Numbered from the stretch's first letter, positions 8,480 through 18,056 are shown. The stretch is DNA of 64,000 nt from an uncultured Bacilli bacterium (GCA_934140575.1 CAKPBJ010000002.1:60707-124706); one strand, 5' to 3'. Notes: generated by a model from the sequence alone, not told the origin. Translations and numbers: made by a program.

Positions 8480-9908
8480 TCATAGTTCCTCCTTCCTCTA
8501 AATTCATTCCTCTAAGAATTGAGTTTTTTCCATATTTTTCTTTAATATCAAGAAGTACATGTTGTAACTTACTTTCACCTTCATCAATATGTTCTTTAGA
8601 CTTATCATCATCTTCATCAAATATACTTAATTGTCGATTTTCAATCTTTTTTTCAAGACAAGATTTCTTAATAACAGAAGTAGCGCAAATATTAACTCTC
8701 CTAATAGTTAAATTATGATTAACAATTTTATCATATACCTTTATAACTTCATTCATAATAGTTTTAGTAGAAGAAGTATAACTATCTAAATTAACAACCC
8801 CTCTAACAGGTTGTGGAGCATATCTTCCGTAATGATCTTTTTTTAAGGTACCAGAATAGTGCCTAGTATTTTCAATATCATAACCAATATATAGAACTAA
8901 TTTCTTAGTAACTAAATCTTTCTTTACCATATCTAGTACCAAAGAATCAATCATCTCTTTAACAATAATTTTACACTTCTCATAACTATATGGACAATGT
9001 AATACTTGACCACATCCCAAACTATTATGTGTCGGTTTAAACCTCTTAACATCACGCATAGTAGCATACTCAACTCCCCAAGCATGATCAATTAATAATT
9101 CAGCATTTATTCCAAATAAATCAAAAAGTAAATCTTCATTGTCAATAGACGTTCTAGCTACATCTCCCATAGTATATATACCATACATATTTAATCTATT
9201 CGCAATACCACGCCCAACTCTCCAAAAATCAGTTAATGGTTTATGATTCCATAATATTTTTCTATAACTAATAGAATCAAGACTAGCAACTCGAACTCCA
9301 TACTCATTTTCATCTATATGCTTAGCAACAATATCCATAGCTACTTTAGCAAGATACATATTACTACCAACACCACCAGTCGCAGTAATATGAGTCTTTT
9401 CATATATATCCTGTATAATAATAGTAGCAAGAGCCTCAGCACTAATCTTATATGTATTTAAATAATCCGTAACATCCATAAAAACTTCATCAATAGAATA
9501 AACATATATATCATCTTTAGACACATACTTCAAATATATATTATAAATCCTATTAGAATAATCCATATATAACTTCATTCTAGGTCTCGCAATAATAAAA
9601 TCAAGTTCCAAATCATTTGAATTAAGCTCATCACTATTAAAAGATTTACCTCTAAACACTTTATAATTATTCTTAACTTTCCTGTCTTTATTTATATCTT
9701 TAACTTTAGAAACAACTTCATAAAGCCTTGCTCTTCCACCAATACCATATTTTTTTAATGGCGGAGAAACAGCCAAACAAACAGTCTTTTCCGTTCTTTC
9801 CCTATCAGCAACTACCAAATTAGTCTTCAAAGGATCAAGCCCTCTCTCGACACATTCAACAGATGCATAAAAACTTTTTAAATCAATACAAACGTAAATT
9901 CTTTTCAT
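8442..9908 (-). CDS. Y-family DNA polymerase (UmuC/ImpB type)
   Basis: At 488 residues this is a complete translesion polymerase. It starts MKRIYVCIDLKSFYASVECV, with the first catalytic Asp in CIDLKSFYAS. The second metal motif is SIDEVFMD. TGGVGSNMYLAKVAMD and a helix-hairpin-helix segment (FWRVGRGIANRLNMYGI) follow, then a little-finger domain with HCPYSYEKCK. Such enzymes copy across damaged bases without proofreading and act in SOS mutagenesis. Its long C-terminal tail (after ICATSVI) may hold a clamp-binding motif in NRQLSIFDED (QLSIF), matching the QLxLF-type beta-clamp peptide. A candidate SOS box lies 38 bases upstream. Confidence 0.93.
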   Translation of the reverse strand: MKRIYVCIDLKSFYASVECVERGLDPLKTNLVVADRERTEKTVCLAVSPPLKKYGIGGRARLYEVVSKVKDINKDRKVKNNYKVFRGKSFNSDELNSNDLELDFIIARPRMKLYMDYSNRIYNIYLKYVSKDDIYVYSIDEVFMDVTDYLNTYKISAEALATIIIQDIYEKTHITATGGVGSNMYLAKVAMDIVAKHIDENEYGVRVASLDSISYRKILWNHKPLTDFWRVGRGIANRLNMYGIYTMGDVARTSIDNEDLLFDLFGINAELLIDHAWGVEYATMRDVKRFKPTHNSLGCGQVLHCPYSYEKCKIIVKEMIDSLVLDMVKKDLVTKKLVLYIGYDIENTRHYSGTLKKDHYGRYAPQPVRGVVNLDSYTSSTKTIMNEVIKVYDKIVNHNLTIRRVNICATSVIKKSCLEKKIENRQLSIFDEDDDKSKEHIDEGESKLQHVLLDIKEKYGKNSILRGMNLEEGGTMIERNEQVGGHRA

Positions 9909-9945
9909 AATAAATCACCAAAACACTTACAACGAATATATTATC

Positions 9946-9959
9946 ATACATTTGTTTGT
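9946..9959. promoter_or_regulatory. Candidate SOS box of the polymerase gene
   Basis: CATACATTTGTTTG shares its last ten bases with the perfect palindrome at 310-323 and sits 38 bases before the polymerase start, where an operator over the promoter is expected. Two damage-type genes with the same motif make an operator more likely than chance. Confidence 0.45.
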
Positions 9960-9967
9960 ACGTCAAT

Positions 9968-9992
9968 TTAAAAAAAACTGGAATACTCCAGT
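9968..9992 (-). terminator. Terminator of pnuC-like gene
   Basis: ACTGGA-GTAT-TCCAGT followed by eight T on the minus strand, six bases after the stop. Confidence 0.8.
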
Positions 9993-9997
9993 CATAC

Positions 9998-10777
9998 TTA
10001 TTTAATATTTTTTTTAGTTTTCACAACGATATTATGTTCTTTTATATATTTAGTCCATTTCATATACCCATAAATTGAATTAGTTAAATATCCTAATTTA
10101 AGTACTAATAATACTATCTGCCCAGATAAAACATTAATTACTCCTTCAAGAACAGCAGACATTATCCAAGCAATCCATTGTTCTCTATATCTAAGCATAA
10201 TAAATATTCCATTTAAAACACCTAAACAAGAAACACATGCATCTAAATAACATACAATCATTTCTAAAGTCTTATCCCCATGAAATAATTCAGTACCAAA
10301 ATCTAAATAAGTAAGTAAATACCCAACTCCTGCAGTCCAGACAATAATTCCAATTATACAAATAACTTCTTGTATACCAGATAACTTTCTAACTTCAGTT
10401 AATTCTTCCTCTTTCTTATCTTTATGTCTATTCCAATTAATAAAACTAATTATATCAATTGGTATCCAGAAAAATAAAGTAACAGCCATAGTCGCAAATC
10501 TATAAGCAAGAACCACACAAATAGCAATCTCACATATCTCAACAAATAAAGACACTATAAAATTCCATTTACTCTGTTTAGATAATAATAATTCACATAA
10601 AATATTTAAGAAAATATCTAATAGATATAAAACCATTATTATTTTTCCATTTACACCATTAATATCCTCTTCTGGAAATAAAAATGCAAAAACAATTGAA
10701 AGAACTAAAATACTTATAAACCAACATTTCTCATAAGTTGTAAAAAAGTTCCATATATTTTTTATCTTCTCTTTCAT
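9998..10777 (-). CDS. pnuC: Nicotinamide riboside transporter, PnuC family
   Basis: The 259 residues hold seven or so hydrophobic segments, beginning CWFISILVLSIVFAFLF after a short basic N-terminus. The late pair QWIAWIMSAVLEGVINV and GYLTNSIYGYMKWTKYI match the PnuC core, where W-x-x-W and N-x-x-x-G-Y line the vitamin path. PnuC carries nicotinamide riboside (related members carry thiamine or riboflavin) by facilitated diffusion, with trapping by cytosolic phosphorylation. It is a one-gene unit with its own terminator. No riboswitch is obvious upstream. The precise vitamin cannot be settled by eye. Confidence 0.85.
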   Translation of the reverse strand: MKEKIKNIWNFFTTYEKCWFISILVLSIVFAFLFPEEDINGVNGKIIMVLYLLDIFLNILCELLLSKQSKWNFIVSLFVEICEIAICVVLAYRFATMAVTLFFWIPIDIISFINWNRHKDKKEEELTEVRKLSGIQEVICIIGIIVWTAGVGYLLTYLDFGTELFHGDKTLEMIVCYLDACVSCLGVLNGIFIMLRYREQWIAWIMSAVLEGVINVLSGQIVLLVLKLGYLTNSIYGYMKWTKYIKEHNIVVKTKKNIK

Positions 10778-10810
10778 AAACCTTCCTCTCTAAGCAAGAA
10801 AATTATAACA

Positions 10811-10836
10811 CAAAAAAACAAGTATTAAAACCTGTT
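10811..10836 (-). terminator. Terminator of the CPWC lipoprotein gene
   Basis: AACAGGT / ACTTGTT with one G-U pair, followed by seven T on the minus strand, directly after the stop. Confidence 0.6.
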
Positions 10837-10837
10837 T

Positions 10838-11512
10838 CTATGAAAAGAACTTATCAAAAGCTTTACTCTCATCTCTTAAAATATCTTTAGAAAGCTTATC
10901 ACTAGAACTACTTTGCTTATCAGAAATACCAGTAGTTGATCTTTTAGCTTTACCATTTTCTACATATATAAAATTAGGAGCAAAAATACGTTTTTCACCA
11001 ACATTAACTTCATGAGAAGAATCATCAGTAAGTGTATAATCCTCCAATACATTATCAAATTTCTTTAATAACTTATAATAAGTATCAGTACCATTCTTTG
11101 TCTTTCTAACATTACCTTCTGAATCAATCTCATAAGTATCTCTTAAAATTTCATTATGAAATCCATCCCAAATATCAACATAATATATTTTATCAATTTT
11201 ATTATCTATAGAAGAATTAATAGCTTCTTCTATTACACTCCTACACCATGGACAATAACTAGATCCAAAATAAACATAAAACGTTTCTTTATTATTAATC
11301 ATATCTAAAATATCATCGGCAGTACTATATACAAAAGGATTTCTATTACTAATATTAACACTTCTATAATTACTATCACTATAACTAGTCTTAGTACCAT
11401 TTAAACTTTCATACTCTTCTTTAAACTTTAAAGAATCCTTATTATTACTACAACCAGTAATAACAAACAATCCAATTAAAATAAATAATATAAAAATAAA
11501 TCTCTTTTTCAT
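10838..11512 (-). CDS. Thioredoxin-like lipoprotein (CPWC)
   Basis: A lipoprotein signal (MKKRFIFILFILIGLFVITGC, lipid Cys at 21) is followed by a mature domain with YVYFGSSYCPWCRSVIEE, where CPWC at 87-90 is a dithiol redox site in a thioredoxin fold. The protein would face outward on the membrane and could form or reduce disulphides in exported proteins. That suits this window, which encodes several cysteine-containing secreted proteins, such as the giant prepilin-like protein at 30.4-33.5 kb. A cis-Pro is probable in the late part (FAPNFIYVENGK). Total length 224. The partner oxidoreductase is not in the window. Confidence 0.82.
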   Translation of the reverse strand: MKKRFIFILFILIGLFVITGCSNNKDSLKFKEEYESLNGTKTSYSDSNYRSVNISNRNPFVYSTADDILDMINNKETFYVYFGSSYCPWCRSVIEEAINSSIDNKIDKIYYVDIWDGFHNEILRDTYEIDSEGNVRKTKNGTDTYYKLLKKFDNVLEDYTLTDDSSHEVNVGEKRIFAPNFIYVENGKAKRSTTGISDKQSSSSDKLSKDILRDESKAFDKFFS

Positions 11513-11573
11513 TACCCATCACCTTAATTAATTATACAAAAATAATCAAAATAAGACAAGAACAAGTAAAAAC

Positions 11574-11700
11574 AAAAAATAGTCAATACATAACTGCATT
11601 GACTACATAAATAATTATCACTATTTTTATGTCTACATACACTGCTTGAAAATTATCAGGCACTAGACACCTGATTTTCTTTTTCAATATTCTTTACTTT
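11574..11700. repeat. Direct repeat R1, left copy (with remnant of the zinc-ribbon gene 3' end)
   Basis: This 127-base stretch is nearly identical to 14439-14565. It includes the hairpin TAGTCAAT...ATTGACTA and a second hairpin (ATCAGG...CCTGAT). In the right copy the last ~45 bases encode the C-terminus of the zinc-ribbon protein. Here the match stops at 11700 and that gene is missing, so the left copy is a scar. The gap 11513-11740 holds nothing else. Confidence 0.85.
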
Positions 11701-11740
11701 CATTTTGAGTTGACATGATTACACCCAATTTTTCCATTTT

Positions 11741-12850
11741 TTACTCACACTCCTGATTTTTATAAAGATCAAAAGCAGATTGAATAACGTCATCCATGTC
11801 ATAATATTTGTACTCTGCTAATCGACCACCAAAAATTACATTTTCTTCTTTTGCAGCTAGATTTTTGTATTTAGCAGCTAGATTATTATTTTTTTCATCA
11901 TTAACAGTATAATATTTTTCCATTCCTTCCTCATAATTAGCAGGATATTCATATGTAACAACTGTTTTAGATGTAGTAGTATCAAATTCAAAATGCTTAT
12001 GTTCAATTACTCTTGTATATTTAACTTCATTTCCAGTATAATTTACAACGGCATTTCCTTGAAAATTAATTTCATCTAATATTTTAGTATCAAATTTCAA
12101 TGATCTCCAATCTAACTTACCTAGTGAATAATTAAAATATTCATCTATTGGGCCTGTATAAACAACTTTATTAGCAAGAGACTTATAATAATCAGGATTA
12201 TCAAAGTAATCGGTATTTAATTTGACTTCTATTTCTTCCAACATACTAGATACTAGCTTTGTATATCCACCGATTGGAATACCTTGATATTTATCATTAA
12301 AATAATTATTATCATATGTAAATCTTACTGGCAGCCTTTTTATGATAAATGCAGGTAGGTCTTTGCATTTTCTATTCCATTGTTTTTCAGTATAACCTTT
12401 TATCAACTTTTCATATATTGATCTACCAACTAGACTAATAGCTTTTTCTTCTAAATTAGTAGGTTCAATTCCAGCCATTTCACTTTTTTCTTGATTAATA
12501 TGCCTTATTGCATCAGCTGGTGTAAAAACATCAGGCCATATTTTTGTAAAAGTATTCATGTTAAAAGGGAGATTATATACTTCTTCGCCTATTCTTGCTA
12601 CTGGTGAGTTAGTATAACGATTGAATTCAACAAACGAATTAACATAGTTCCAAATATCTTTATTATCAGTATGAAAAATATGTGGACCATACCTATGAAC
12701 TTGTATTCCGTTTACTTCTTCAGTATAAATATTTCCAGCTATGTTACCCCTTTTTTCTATTACTAATACCTTTTTACCACTATTTTTTGCTAGATTGGCG
12801 AATGTCGCGCCAAACAATCCAGAGCCAACAACTACATAATCATATTGCAC
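11741..12850 (-). CDS. glf: UDP-galactopyranose mutase
   Basis: At 369 residues this is full length. It opens YDYVVVGSGLFGATFANLAK, an FAD-binding GxGxxG fold, then NIAGNIYTEEVNGIQVHRYGPHIFHTDN, whose YGPHIFHT block is diagnostic. KGYTEKQW and the late FGGRLAEYKYYDMDDVI block also match the family. The flavoenzyme interconverts UDP-galactopyranose and UDP-galactofuranose, the donor for Galf in surface glycans. The start has AAAAGGTG ahead. It follows the DUF6625-like glycosyltransferase gene by three bases. The pair probably makes and uses Galf. Both sit inside a block bounded by repeats and look imported or moved. Confidence 0.96.
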   Translation of the reverse strand: MQYDYVVVGSGLFGATFANLAKNSGKKVLVIEKRGNIAGNIYTEEVNGIQVHRYGPHIFHTDNKDIWNYVNSFVEFNRYTNSPVARIGEEVYNLPFNMNTFTKIWPDVFTPADAIRHINQEKSEMAGIEPTNLEEKAISLVGRSIYEKLIKGYTEKQWNRKCKDLPAFIIKRLPVRFTYDNNYFNDKYQGIPIGGYTKLVSSMLEEIEVKLNTDYFDNPDYYKSLANKVVYTGPIDEYFNYSLGKLDWRSLKFDTKILDEINFQGNAVVNYTGNEVKYTRVIEHKHFEFDTTTSKTVVTYEYPANYEEGMEKYYTVNDEKNNNLAAKYKNLAAKEENVIFGGRLAEYKYYDMDDVIQSAFDLYKNQECE

Positions 12851-12853
12851 CTT

Positions 12854-13810
12854 TTAATTCATCCCCAATCTTTGCTTTATAGCTTTTATTATTAAATCTA
12901 GATATGTCTTATATATTAATTTGTGTTTATCATGAGTTTTGATATAATCTAAAGTTATATTCTCGTATGGAAAAAAGCCATCCTGAGTTATTATATATTT
13001 CTCCTCTTTTTGAGTTATATTAACATTTAATTTTCTTCTTTTTATATGAATATATAAATACTCCCTATTGAGTATTTCATTATTTTTTATCATATGAGCT
13101 TGCAAAATACCATCTTCCCAAGAAAAGACCATGTTTTCTTCTTTTGAAACATAGTAGCCATTAAAATTATTTTTTATTCTTTCCATACGAAAATTATAAT
13201 ATTTAATTGAAATATCCGCATAATTTTCAGACATATCCTTAATTTGAATGTCATTTTCCTTATATATTGTAGTAATTGATATAGGAGCTAATTCTTCAAA
13301 ATAATAAAAAGTATCATCCGTAAAAATCTTTTTGTAATCTATTCCACTTTTTAAAGGAATCATAAACTTAGAATTATTTTTCTCATTATTCTTATATATG
13401 GACATATGACCGCATGTCATAATTTTGTCATATGTATCAATTAATTCATCAGTTATAAAATTACTTATTCTACCATATATGCTGTCACTAACATCGACAT
13501 GGCCCCAAGCTTTAAAACCAACAACATCTTCTGCGAATAAATATCCAAACAATGGTTTATAATCGCCTAATTTTTTTATCGTTTTTAGTGCAACTTCAAA
13601 ACCTAGCTTTTTAGAAAATTTTTTTTGTAAATCATTTAATGTACAATAATTCACAATCACATTAGATGGAAAATCAAATTTTCTTTCATCATCTGTGTAG
13701 ATAACCCATCTACAATCATCATTTTTTCCACAAGATCTCAACCATAAATTGAAATGTTCTGGAAAATTTCCAAAATATGGACATATAAATACTATTTTTT
13801 TATTTATCAT
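12854..13810 (-). CDS. Putative glycosyltransferase, DUF6625-like
   Basis: The 318 residues start KKIVFICPYFGNFPEHFNLWLRSC and include WVIYTDDERKF, KPLFGYLFAEDVVGFKAWGHVDVSD and a TDELIDTYDKIMTCGHMSIYKN stretch. The G-x-x-D-V-D context and the conserved FGYLF/GHMSIYKN blocks match a family of capsule-locus glycosyltransferases (DUF6625), related to GT-A folds; HVDVSD would be the metal and nucleotide-sugar site. It is followed at once by glf, so a galactofuranosyl transfer is a reasonable guess. AGGAG precedes the start at 13810. There is no membrane helix; it would act on the cytoplasmic face. Confidence 0.72.
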   Translation of the reverse strand: MINKKIVFICPYFGNFPEHFNLWLRSCGKNDDCRWVIYTDDERKFDFPSNVIVNYCTLNDLQKKFSKKLGFEVALKTIKKLGDYKPLFGYLFAEDVVGFKAWGHVDVSDSIYGRISNFITDELIDTYDKIMTCGHMSIYKNNEKNNSKFMIPLKSGIDYKKIFTDDTFYYFEELAPISITTIYKENDIQIKDMSENYADISIKYYNFRMERIKNNFNGYYVSKEENMVFSWEDGILQAHMIKNNEILNREYLYIHIKRRKLNVNITQKEEKYIITQDGFFPYENITLDYIKTHDKHKLIYKTYLDLIIKAIKQRLGMN

Positions 13811-13837
13811 TTACTTCTCCTCCAGTCAAATCTAAAA

Positions 13838-14182
13838 TTATTTTTCTAATAGATCAACTTTATCCTTTATCCTCATATGCTTAGAAGCATACTTATTTCC
13901 AATTCTACCTAAATCACTTCTTAATTTATCATCATAATACAATTTTTCAATCCAATAACTTATGTCTTCTTGATTTGAAACCACACCACCTGGTAAATAC
14001 TTTACTATACCAACATCAGTTGATATAAATGGAACGGAGACAGCCATACTTTCAATTATACTTACTGGAAATTTCTCCTCTTTGCTGGAAAGTAAATAAA
14101 TTAAAGAATTAGAAACATATGAAGAAATTAAATTTCTATCTACATCTGTTAACATAATAATTGGCTTTTCATTTTTTGACAA
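13838..14182 (-). pseudogene. Glycosyltransferase fragment (GT-B C-terminal half)
   Basis: About 110 codons remain. The stretch IYLLSSKEEKFPVSIIESMAVSVPFISTDVGIVKYLPGG is the C-terminal nucleotide-sugar domain of GT4-type enzymes, where E-x-x-x-x-x-x-x-E and P-F-I-S-T/D-V-G recur. The normal N-terminal ~200 residues are absent. The reading frame meets a stop just upstream of the TTG at 14182, and no ribosome site is present. The 5' break lies about 60 bases from the repeat R2, so the loss probably came from the same rearrangement. Expression as protein is unlikely. Confidence 0.8.
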
Positions 14183-14252
14183 ATTAAGTTTTTTTTCTTA
14201 ATTTTCTTTCCTATTTGACTAAATAATTATAATAGTTATTTTTAATAGAACC

Positions 14253-14440
14253 AATTAAAACAATAATTGCTATAATAATATAAGCCCACATAATTTTACA
14301 TCCTATTATAATTTGATTTTATCATATTTTTAGTCTTTTTTATATAATATAGAAAAAAACATTTTTTATAATTCTCCTACTTAACATAATTTTTAGTGTA
14401 TATAGAATATATAATTTTATATATAAAAAATTAATTTAAA
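14253..14440. repeat. Direct repeat R2, left copy (remnant of the lemA 5' end)
   Basis: Nearly identical to 18018-18203. In the right copy it contains the first ~13 codons of lemA and its upstream region. The left copy keeps the codons for MWAYIIIAII, but the ribosome site GGAGGTGAAATT has decayed to GGATGTAAAATT and the rest of the gene is gone. With R1 it fills the gene-free stretch 14183-14520. Confidence 0.85.
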
Positions 14441-14565
14441 AAAATAGCCAATACATAACTGCATTGACTACATAAATAATTATCACTATTTTTATGTCTA
14501 CATACACTGCTTAACAATTATCAGACACTAGACACCTGATTTTCTTTTTCAATATTCTTTACTTT
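14439..14565. repeat. Direct repeat R1, right copy (intact end of the zinc-ribbon gene)
   Basis: Its left end follows directly on R2, exactly as at 18203-18204. The hairpin TAGCCAAT...ATTGACTA at 14445-14470, with a T tract on the minus strand, acts as terminator for the zinc-ribbon/DUF2207/lemA operon. Confidence 0.85.
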
Positions 14566-15150
14566 TTTTGATAACTTTTTTATAGAATTTTTAACTGAAA
14601 TAAATATTAGAACAACTACACTAACCATTATAATTCCAACAATTAACAACCAATTCCATCCTGAATCAATAACATATTCATTGGGATTATTAGGGTTATA
14701 TTTTACAATTATAGTTTGCTTAAACCCTGAGCGATTACTCAACAAATTTGGTGAACCTTTATAGATAACACCATTTACTGTATATTCATATACGCCGCTA
14801 CACAACTCATCACCATCATCATATTGGCAATTTTCATAACTCACAAGTTTTCCTTCTGTTTCTAAATAATTTTTAGATTTATTGTTATCAGTTATACTTG
14901 AATATGAACTTACACCAATAAAAAATAAACCAATAATAAACCACGGAGCAAGAACGAAAACCAAAATCACAGTAGTAATACACTTTACTTTTTTACTTCC
15001 TAAATCAATAGTTTTTACATTTGTCTGATAATCATTATTTAGAAAATTATCAATCTGCTCAATATGATTTAATTCTTTACCACAGGATTCACATCTAATA
15101 TTAGTATTTTTATTTTCATATCCACAATTAGGACATTTAATTGTATTCAT
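14521..15150 (-). CDS. Zinc-ribbon membrane protein with DUF3592-like domain
   Basis: The 209 residues start with a zinc ribbon (Cys 6, 9, 20 and 23 in CPNC...CESC). A first membrane helix follows (TTVILVFVLAPWFIIGLFFIG), then an outer domain with YEYTVNGVIYKGSP and IIVKYNPNNPNEYVI, and a second helix (WLLIVGIIMVSVVVLIFI). The K-Y-N-P-N-N-P-x-x-x-x-I block is typical of DUF3592 beta domains. It is encoded 28 bases after the DUF2207 gene and ends in the R1 terminator, so it belongs to the lemA operon. Its job is unknown; envelope stress or protein quality control is a guess from its partners. Confidence 0.75.
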   Translation of the reverse strand: MNTIKCPNCGYENKNTNIRCESCGKELNHIEQIDNFLNNDYQTNVKTIDLGSKKVKCITTVILVFVLAPWFIIGLFFIGVSSYSSITDNNKSKNYLETEGKLVSYENCQYDDGDELCSGVYEYTVNGVIYKGSPNLLSNRSGFKQTIIVKYNPNNPNEYVIDSGWNWLLIVGIIMVSVVVLIFISVKNSIKKLSKKVKNIEKENQVSSV

Positions 15151-15177
15151 AATTTTCCCCTTTCAAGTAAAAGATGG

Positions 15178-17493
15178 CTACCAAGAGCCACCTCCACCTC
15201 CGCCAGAGCCTCCACCAGATGATCCACCACCTGATGAACCACCAGAATCACTATATGACATATTACTTTGTGCAAAAGACATTGTAGAATTCATAAATGA
15301 TCCAAATGTCCTCATATCAAATGTATTAGGACTATCATACCAAGATGGTGCTTGCAATGATATTGATTCAAATTTTTTAATCCATTTGTCAGAAACCCCT
15401 AAAACATATGCATATGGCAAAATATTATAAAAATACTCAGGATTTTCCATCACCATTGCCTCTAATTTATCTTTTTCAGCAGTTTCTAAAAAATTTTTGA
15501 AACCTTTTAATTTTCCTAAAATTTCATTTCCATATGGAGTCCTCTTTGGTAAATATTTTAAACAAATAACCATAACGAGAATACATAATAATCCAACTCC
15601 ATATCCTATCAAATAAACTGGTTCTTGCTTTAGCTCCGGTAGCACAAGACCTGCCCATGGAATACCTCCAAAACCTAAGCCCCAAACAAGACCAAATATC
15701 TTTAGACTTATTGAAGAATAATTCAATTTACCATTAGCATAAATAGAATGTGTTCCACCAAATACATAATAAAATAAAACAGTAAATCCAATGCCTGGAA
15801 ATAATAAAGCAACCAATAAAGCATCAGAATCCCCATATCCAAAAAATGGCGGTATTGTAATTAAACAATATGTGGCAATAATCATTAATATAATAAATAT
15901 CATCTTACCTGATGCCGATTTTTCAAAAATCTTATTTTTATTTTCTTTACTATTTATATTAGATAATATTTTATTCGTAGTTATATAAAAATTATTATAT
16001 AAGTCTGTTGATGTAACTTCATTAATACCATCAGTTCCTGATTTAGATTTTTTACTAAATAACCCATTTAAAAATATTTGTTCATTAACATTATTTCCAT
16101 CATATTCTTTTAATTTGGTTATTTTAAAATCTTTAGATTTAGTAAATAAAACTTTTTTTTCAGTCTCAGCAATTTTTATGTATCCTTGATTAGCTAAATA
16201 TATAAGTAAAGATGTTACATCTTGATTTTCTGCTTTTCCTTTATATAAAAATCCAACTTCTAAACTATTAAATCCTTGTGGTGGATAAAATTCAACAGTT
16301 TCTACAACTTGATCATCTCGTCCATATTTATACCACAATAATAAAGCAATAACTAAAAATAATAAAGGAATCAAATAAATTATGTAATTGATTGAGTTGA
16401 AAGTAAGTCCTGCTCCAACAAAATACCCTTCAGGTAATTCACATCTAACAGTCAATGCCTCATTAGCACCGAGAATACCATTATAATTTCCTGTAATTTC
16501 ATTTCCATTAACATTATATGTAATTTTGCTATTGTCTGTTGATCCTGTAATTCCTGATGAAAAGCCTAATTTACTTGAATCGAATTCTTTTGGCATTGTA
16601 ATAGTAAATGTAATATTTCCTATAACAGTATCCCATTCATTTCCAATTATATTGTAATATAACTCATCATAATCTTTCACAGGATCTTCTCCTAGATTAT
16701 ATGTATATTTTATGACATAAGTTTGTTCACCTGTTAAACTACGACTTGCTGTTCCAATTCTTAACTTATAATTTCCATCCTCTCTTGATGTTGTATATTC
16801 ATTATCAACACTAACATTTGTTACTTGAGCACGATTTGTTGAAGTACTTCCATCTAATCTAGTAATTTCATTCTTTAACGGAATAGTTCTAAATATTCCA
16901 TGTTTTGGAACATTAAAATATGCAGTAATTGTTTCAGTTACATCAAAAGTATTATTTTCATTTACTATTATATTAATATCATATTTATCAATAACATAAC
17001 TATAAGAACTATATTGATAATTCTTACTAGGCGTTAAATCCGTCGTATTATTTAAAGATGAATTTGAATTATCATTAACCTCAATTAATAAACGATAATA
17101 ACATATATCCTTAACACTATATCCGTCCAAAACGCTTAAATTAGACATATGGTTAAAACTATTAGTTCCAGATTTTGCACTTGTTGAATTACTTTCTTGA
17201 TAAATCAAATTATAATTATAATCATAATAACATACAGTAGAAGAATACCTAATTTCATTATTTGAACTATTTCTTACAATACCTGATAAACCAAAAGCTC
17301 GAGTAGAAGTAGAAGAAAAATCTTTAAATGAAATATCACTAAAAGACAAACTTCCAACTTCTAAACTTTGAATACTATTAATATTAACATATGAAGTTTG
17401 TTCCATTAATGCATAAGTATTTAATGGCTGAGCAAATACTAGAGAAAATACAAATATAACAAATAATGAAATCCCCTTAATAGTTCTTTTCAT
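15178..17493 (-). CDS. DUF2207 predicted membrane protein with Gly-rich tail
   Basis: About 771 residues. The start is set at 17493, where GGAGGG lies four bases ahead of ATG (MKRTIKGISLFVIF). A signal peptide to about residue 28 is followed by an N-terminal beta domain special to this protein, then the DUF2207 core: VTETITAYFNVPKHGIFRTIPL, a helix (YIIYLIPLLFLVIALLLWYKYG), VEFYPPQGFNSLEVGFLYKG, and further helices. It ends SYSDSGGSSGGGSSGGG-type Gly/Ser repeats, common in this family. The gene sits three bases after the lemA stop. DUF2207-LemA pairs are widespread in Gram-positives; their molecular role is not established. Confidence 0.9.
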   Translation of the reverse strand: MKRTIKGISLFVIFVFSLVFAQPLNTYALMEQTSYVNINSIQSLEVGSLSFSDISFKDFSSTSTRAFGLSGIVRNSSNNEIRYSSTVCYYDYNYNLIYQESNSTSAKSGTNSFNHMSNLSVLDGYSVKDICYYRLLIEVNDNSNSSLNNTTDLTPSKNYQYSSYSYVIDKYDINIIVNENNTFDVTETITAYFNVPKHGIFRTIPLKNEITRLDGSTSTNRAQVTNVSVDNEYTTSREDGNYKLRIGTASRSLTGEQTYVIKYTYNLGEDPVKDYDELYYNIIGNEWDTVIGNITFTITMPKEFDSSKLGFSSGITGSTDNSKITYNVNGNEITGNYNGILGANEALTVRCELPEGYFVGAGLTFNSINYIIYLIPLLFLVIALLLWYKYGRDDQVVETVEFYPPQGFNSLEVGFLYKGKAENQDVTSLLIYLANQGYIKIAETEKKVLFTKSKDFKITKLKEYDGNNVNEQIFLNGLFSKKSKSGTDGINEVTSTDLYNNFYITTNKILSNINSKENKNKIFEKSASGKMIFIILMIIATYCLITIPPFFGYGDSDALLVALLFPGIGFTVLFYYVFGGTHSIYANGKLNYSSISLKIFGLVWGLGFGGIPWAGLVLPELKQEPVYLIGYGVGLLCILVMVICLKYLPKRTPYGNEILGKLKGFKNFLETAEKDKLEAMVMENPEYFYNILPYAYVLGVSDKWIKKFESISLQAPSWYDSPNTFDMRTFGSFMNSTMSFAQSNMSYSDSGGSSGGGSSGGGSGGGGGGSW

Positions 17494-17507
17494 TGTACCC
17501 TCCATAA

Positions 17508-18056
17508 TTATAATTCAACTTTTACATTTTCTCTTTCATTAGAACTAACTTCAAACATTGCTTTTGATTTGTAACCAAATAATCCAGCAAAAACATTACT
17601 TGGAAACATTTCAACTTTGTTATTATACATTCTAACAACACCATTATAGTATTTTCTTGAATTAGCAATTTCATCTTCAACTTTTGTTAATTGATTACTT
17701 AAATCTTTAAAATTTTCGTTAGCTTTCAAATCAGGATAAGCTTCTGCTAAAGCCATAATTTCACTAATACCACTAGATAATTTTTCATTAGTCTTAATTT
17801 TTTCTTCATCAGACATTTTATCGTAAGCACTATTTCGTAATTCTACAACTTCTTTTAAAGTATCTTTTTCATGTTTAGCGTAACCTTTTACAGTTTCTAC
17901 AATATTAGGAATTAAATCCCATCTTTTCTTAAGATAAACATCCATAGTAGAAAAAGCCTCTTTAACTTTATTGTTTAGTTTTACAAAACTATTATATAAA
18001 GCTAAAGCATAAACAACAATTAAAACGATAATTGCTATAATAATATAAGCCCACAT
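17508..18056 (-). CDS. lemA: LemA family protein
   Basis: 182 residues with an N-terminal anchor (YIIIAIIVLIVVYALALYNSF) and the coiled helical bundle of LemA: FVKLNNKVKEAFSTMDVYLKKRWDLIPN, then VETVKGYAKHEK, ALAEAYPDLKAN and NSRKYYNGVVRMYNNKVEMFPS, ending in AGLFGYK. All are family hallmarks. The start has GGAGGTG. Most of the protein would lie outside, held by the single helix. The order lemA, DUF2207, zinc-ribbon gene is one tight operon. Its 5' end is repeated at 14.25 kb as a dead remnant. Confidence 0.95.
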   Translation of the reverse strand: MWAYIIIAIIVLIVVYALALYNSFVKLNNKVKEAFSTMDVYLKKRWDLIPNIVETVKGYAKHEKDTLKEVVELRNSAYDKMSDEEKIKTNEKLSSGISEIMALAEAYPDLKANENFKDLSNQLTKVEDEIANSRKYYNGVVRMYNNKVEMFPSNVFAGLFGYKSKAMFEVSSNERENVKVEL

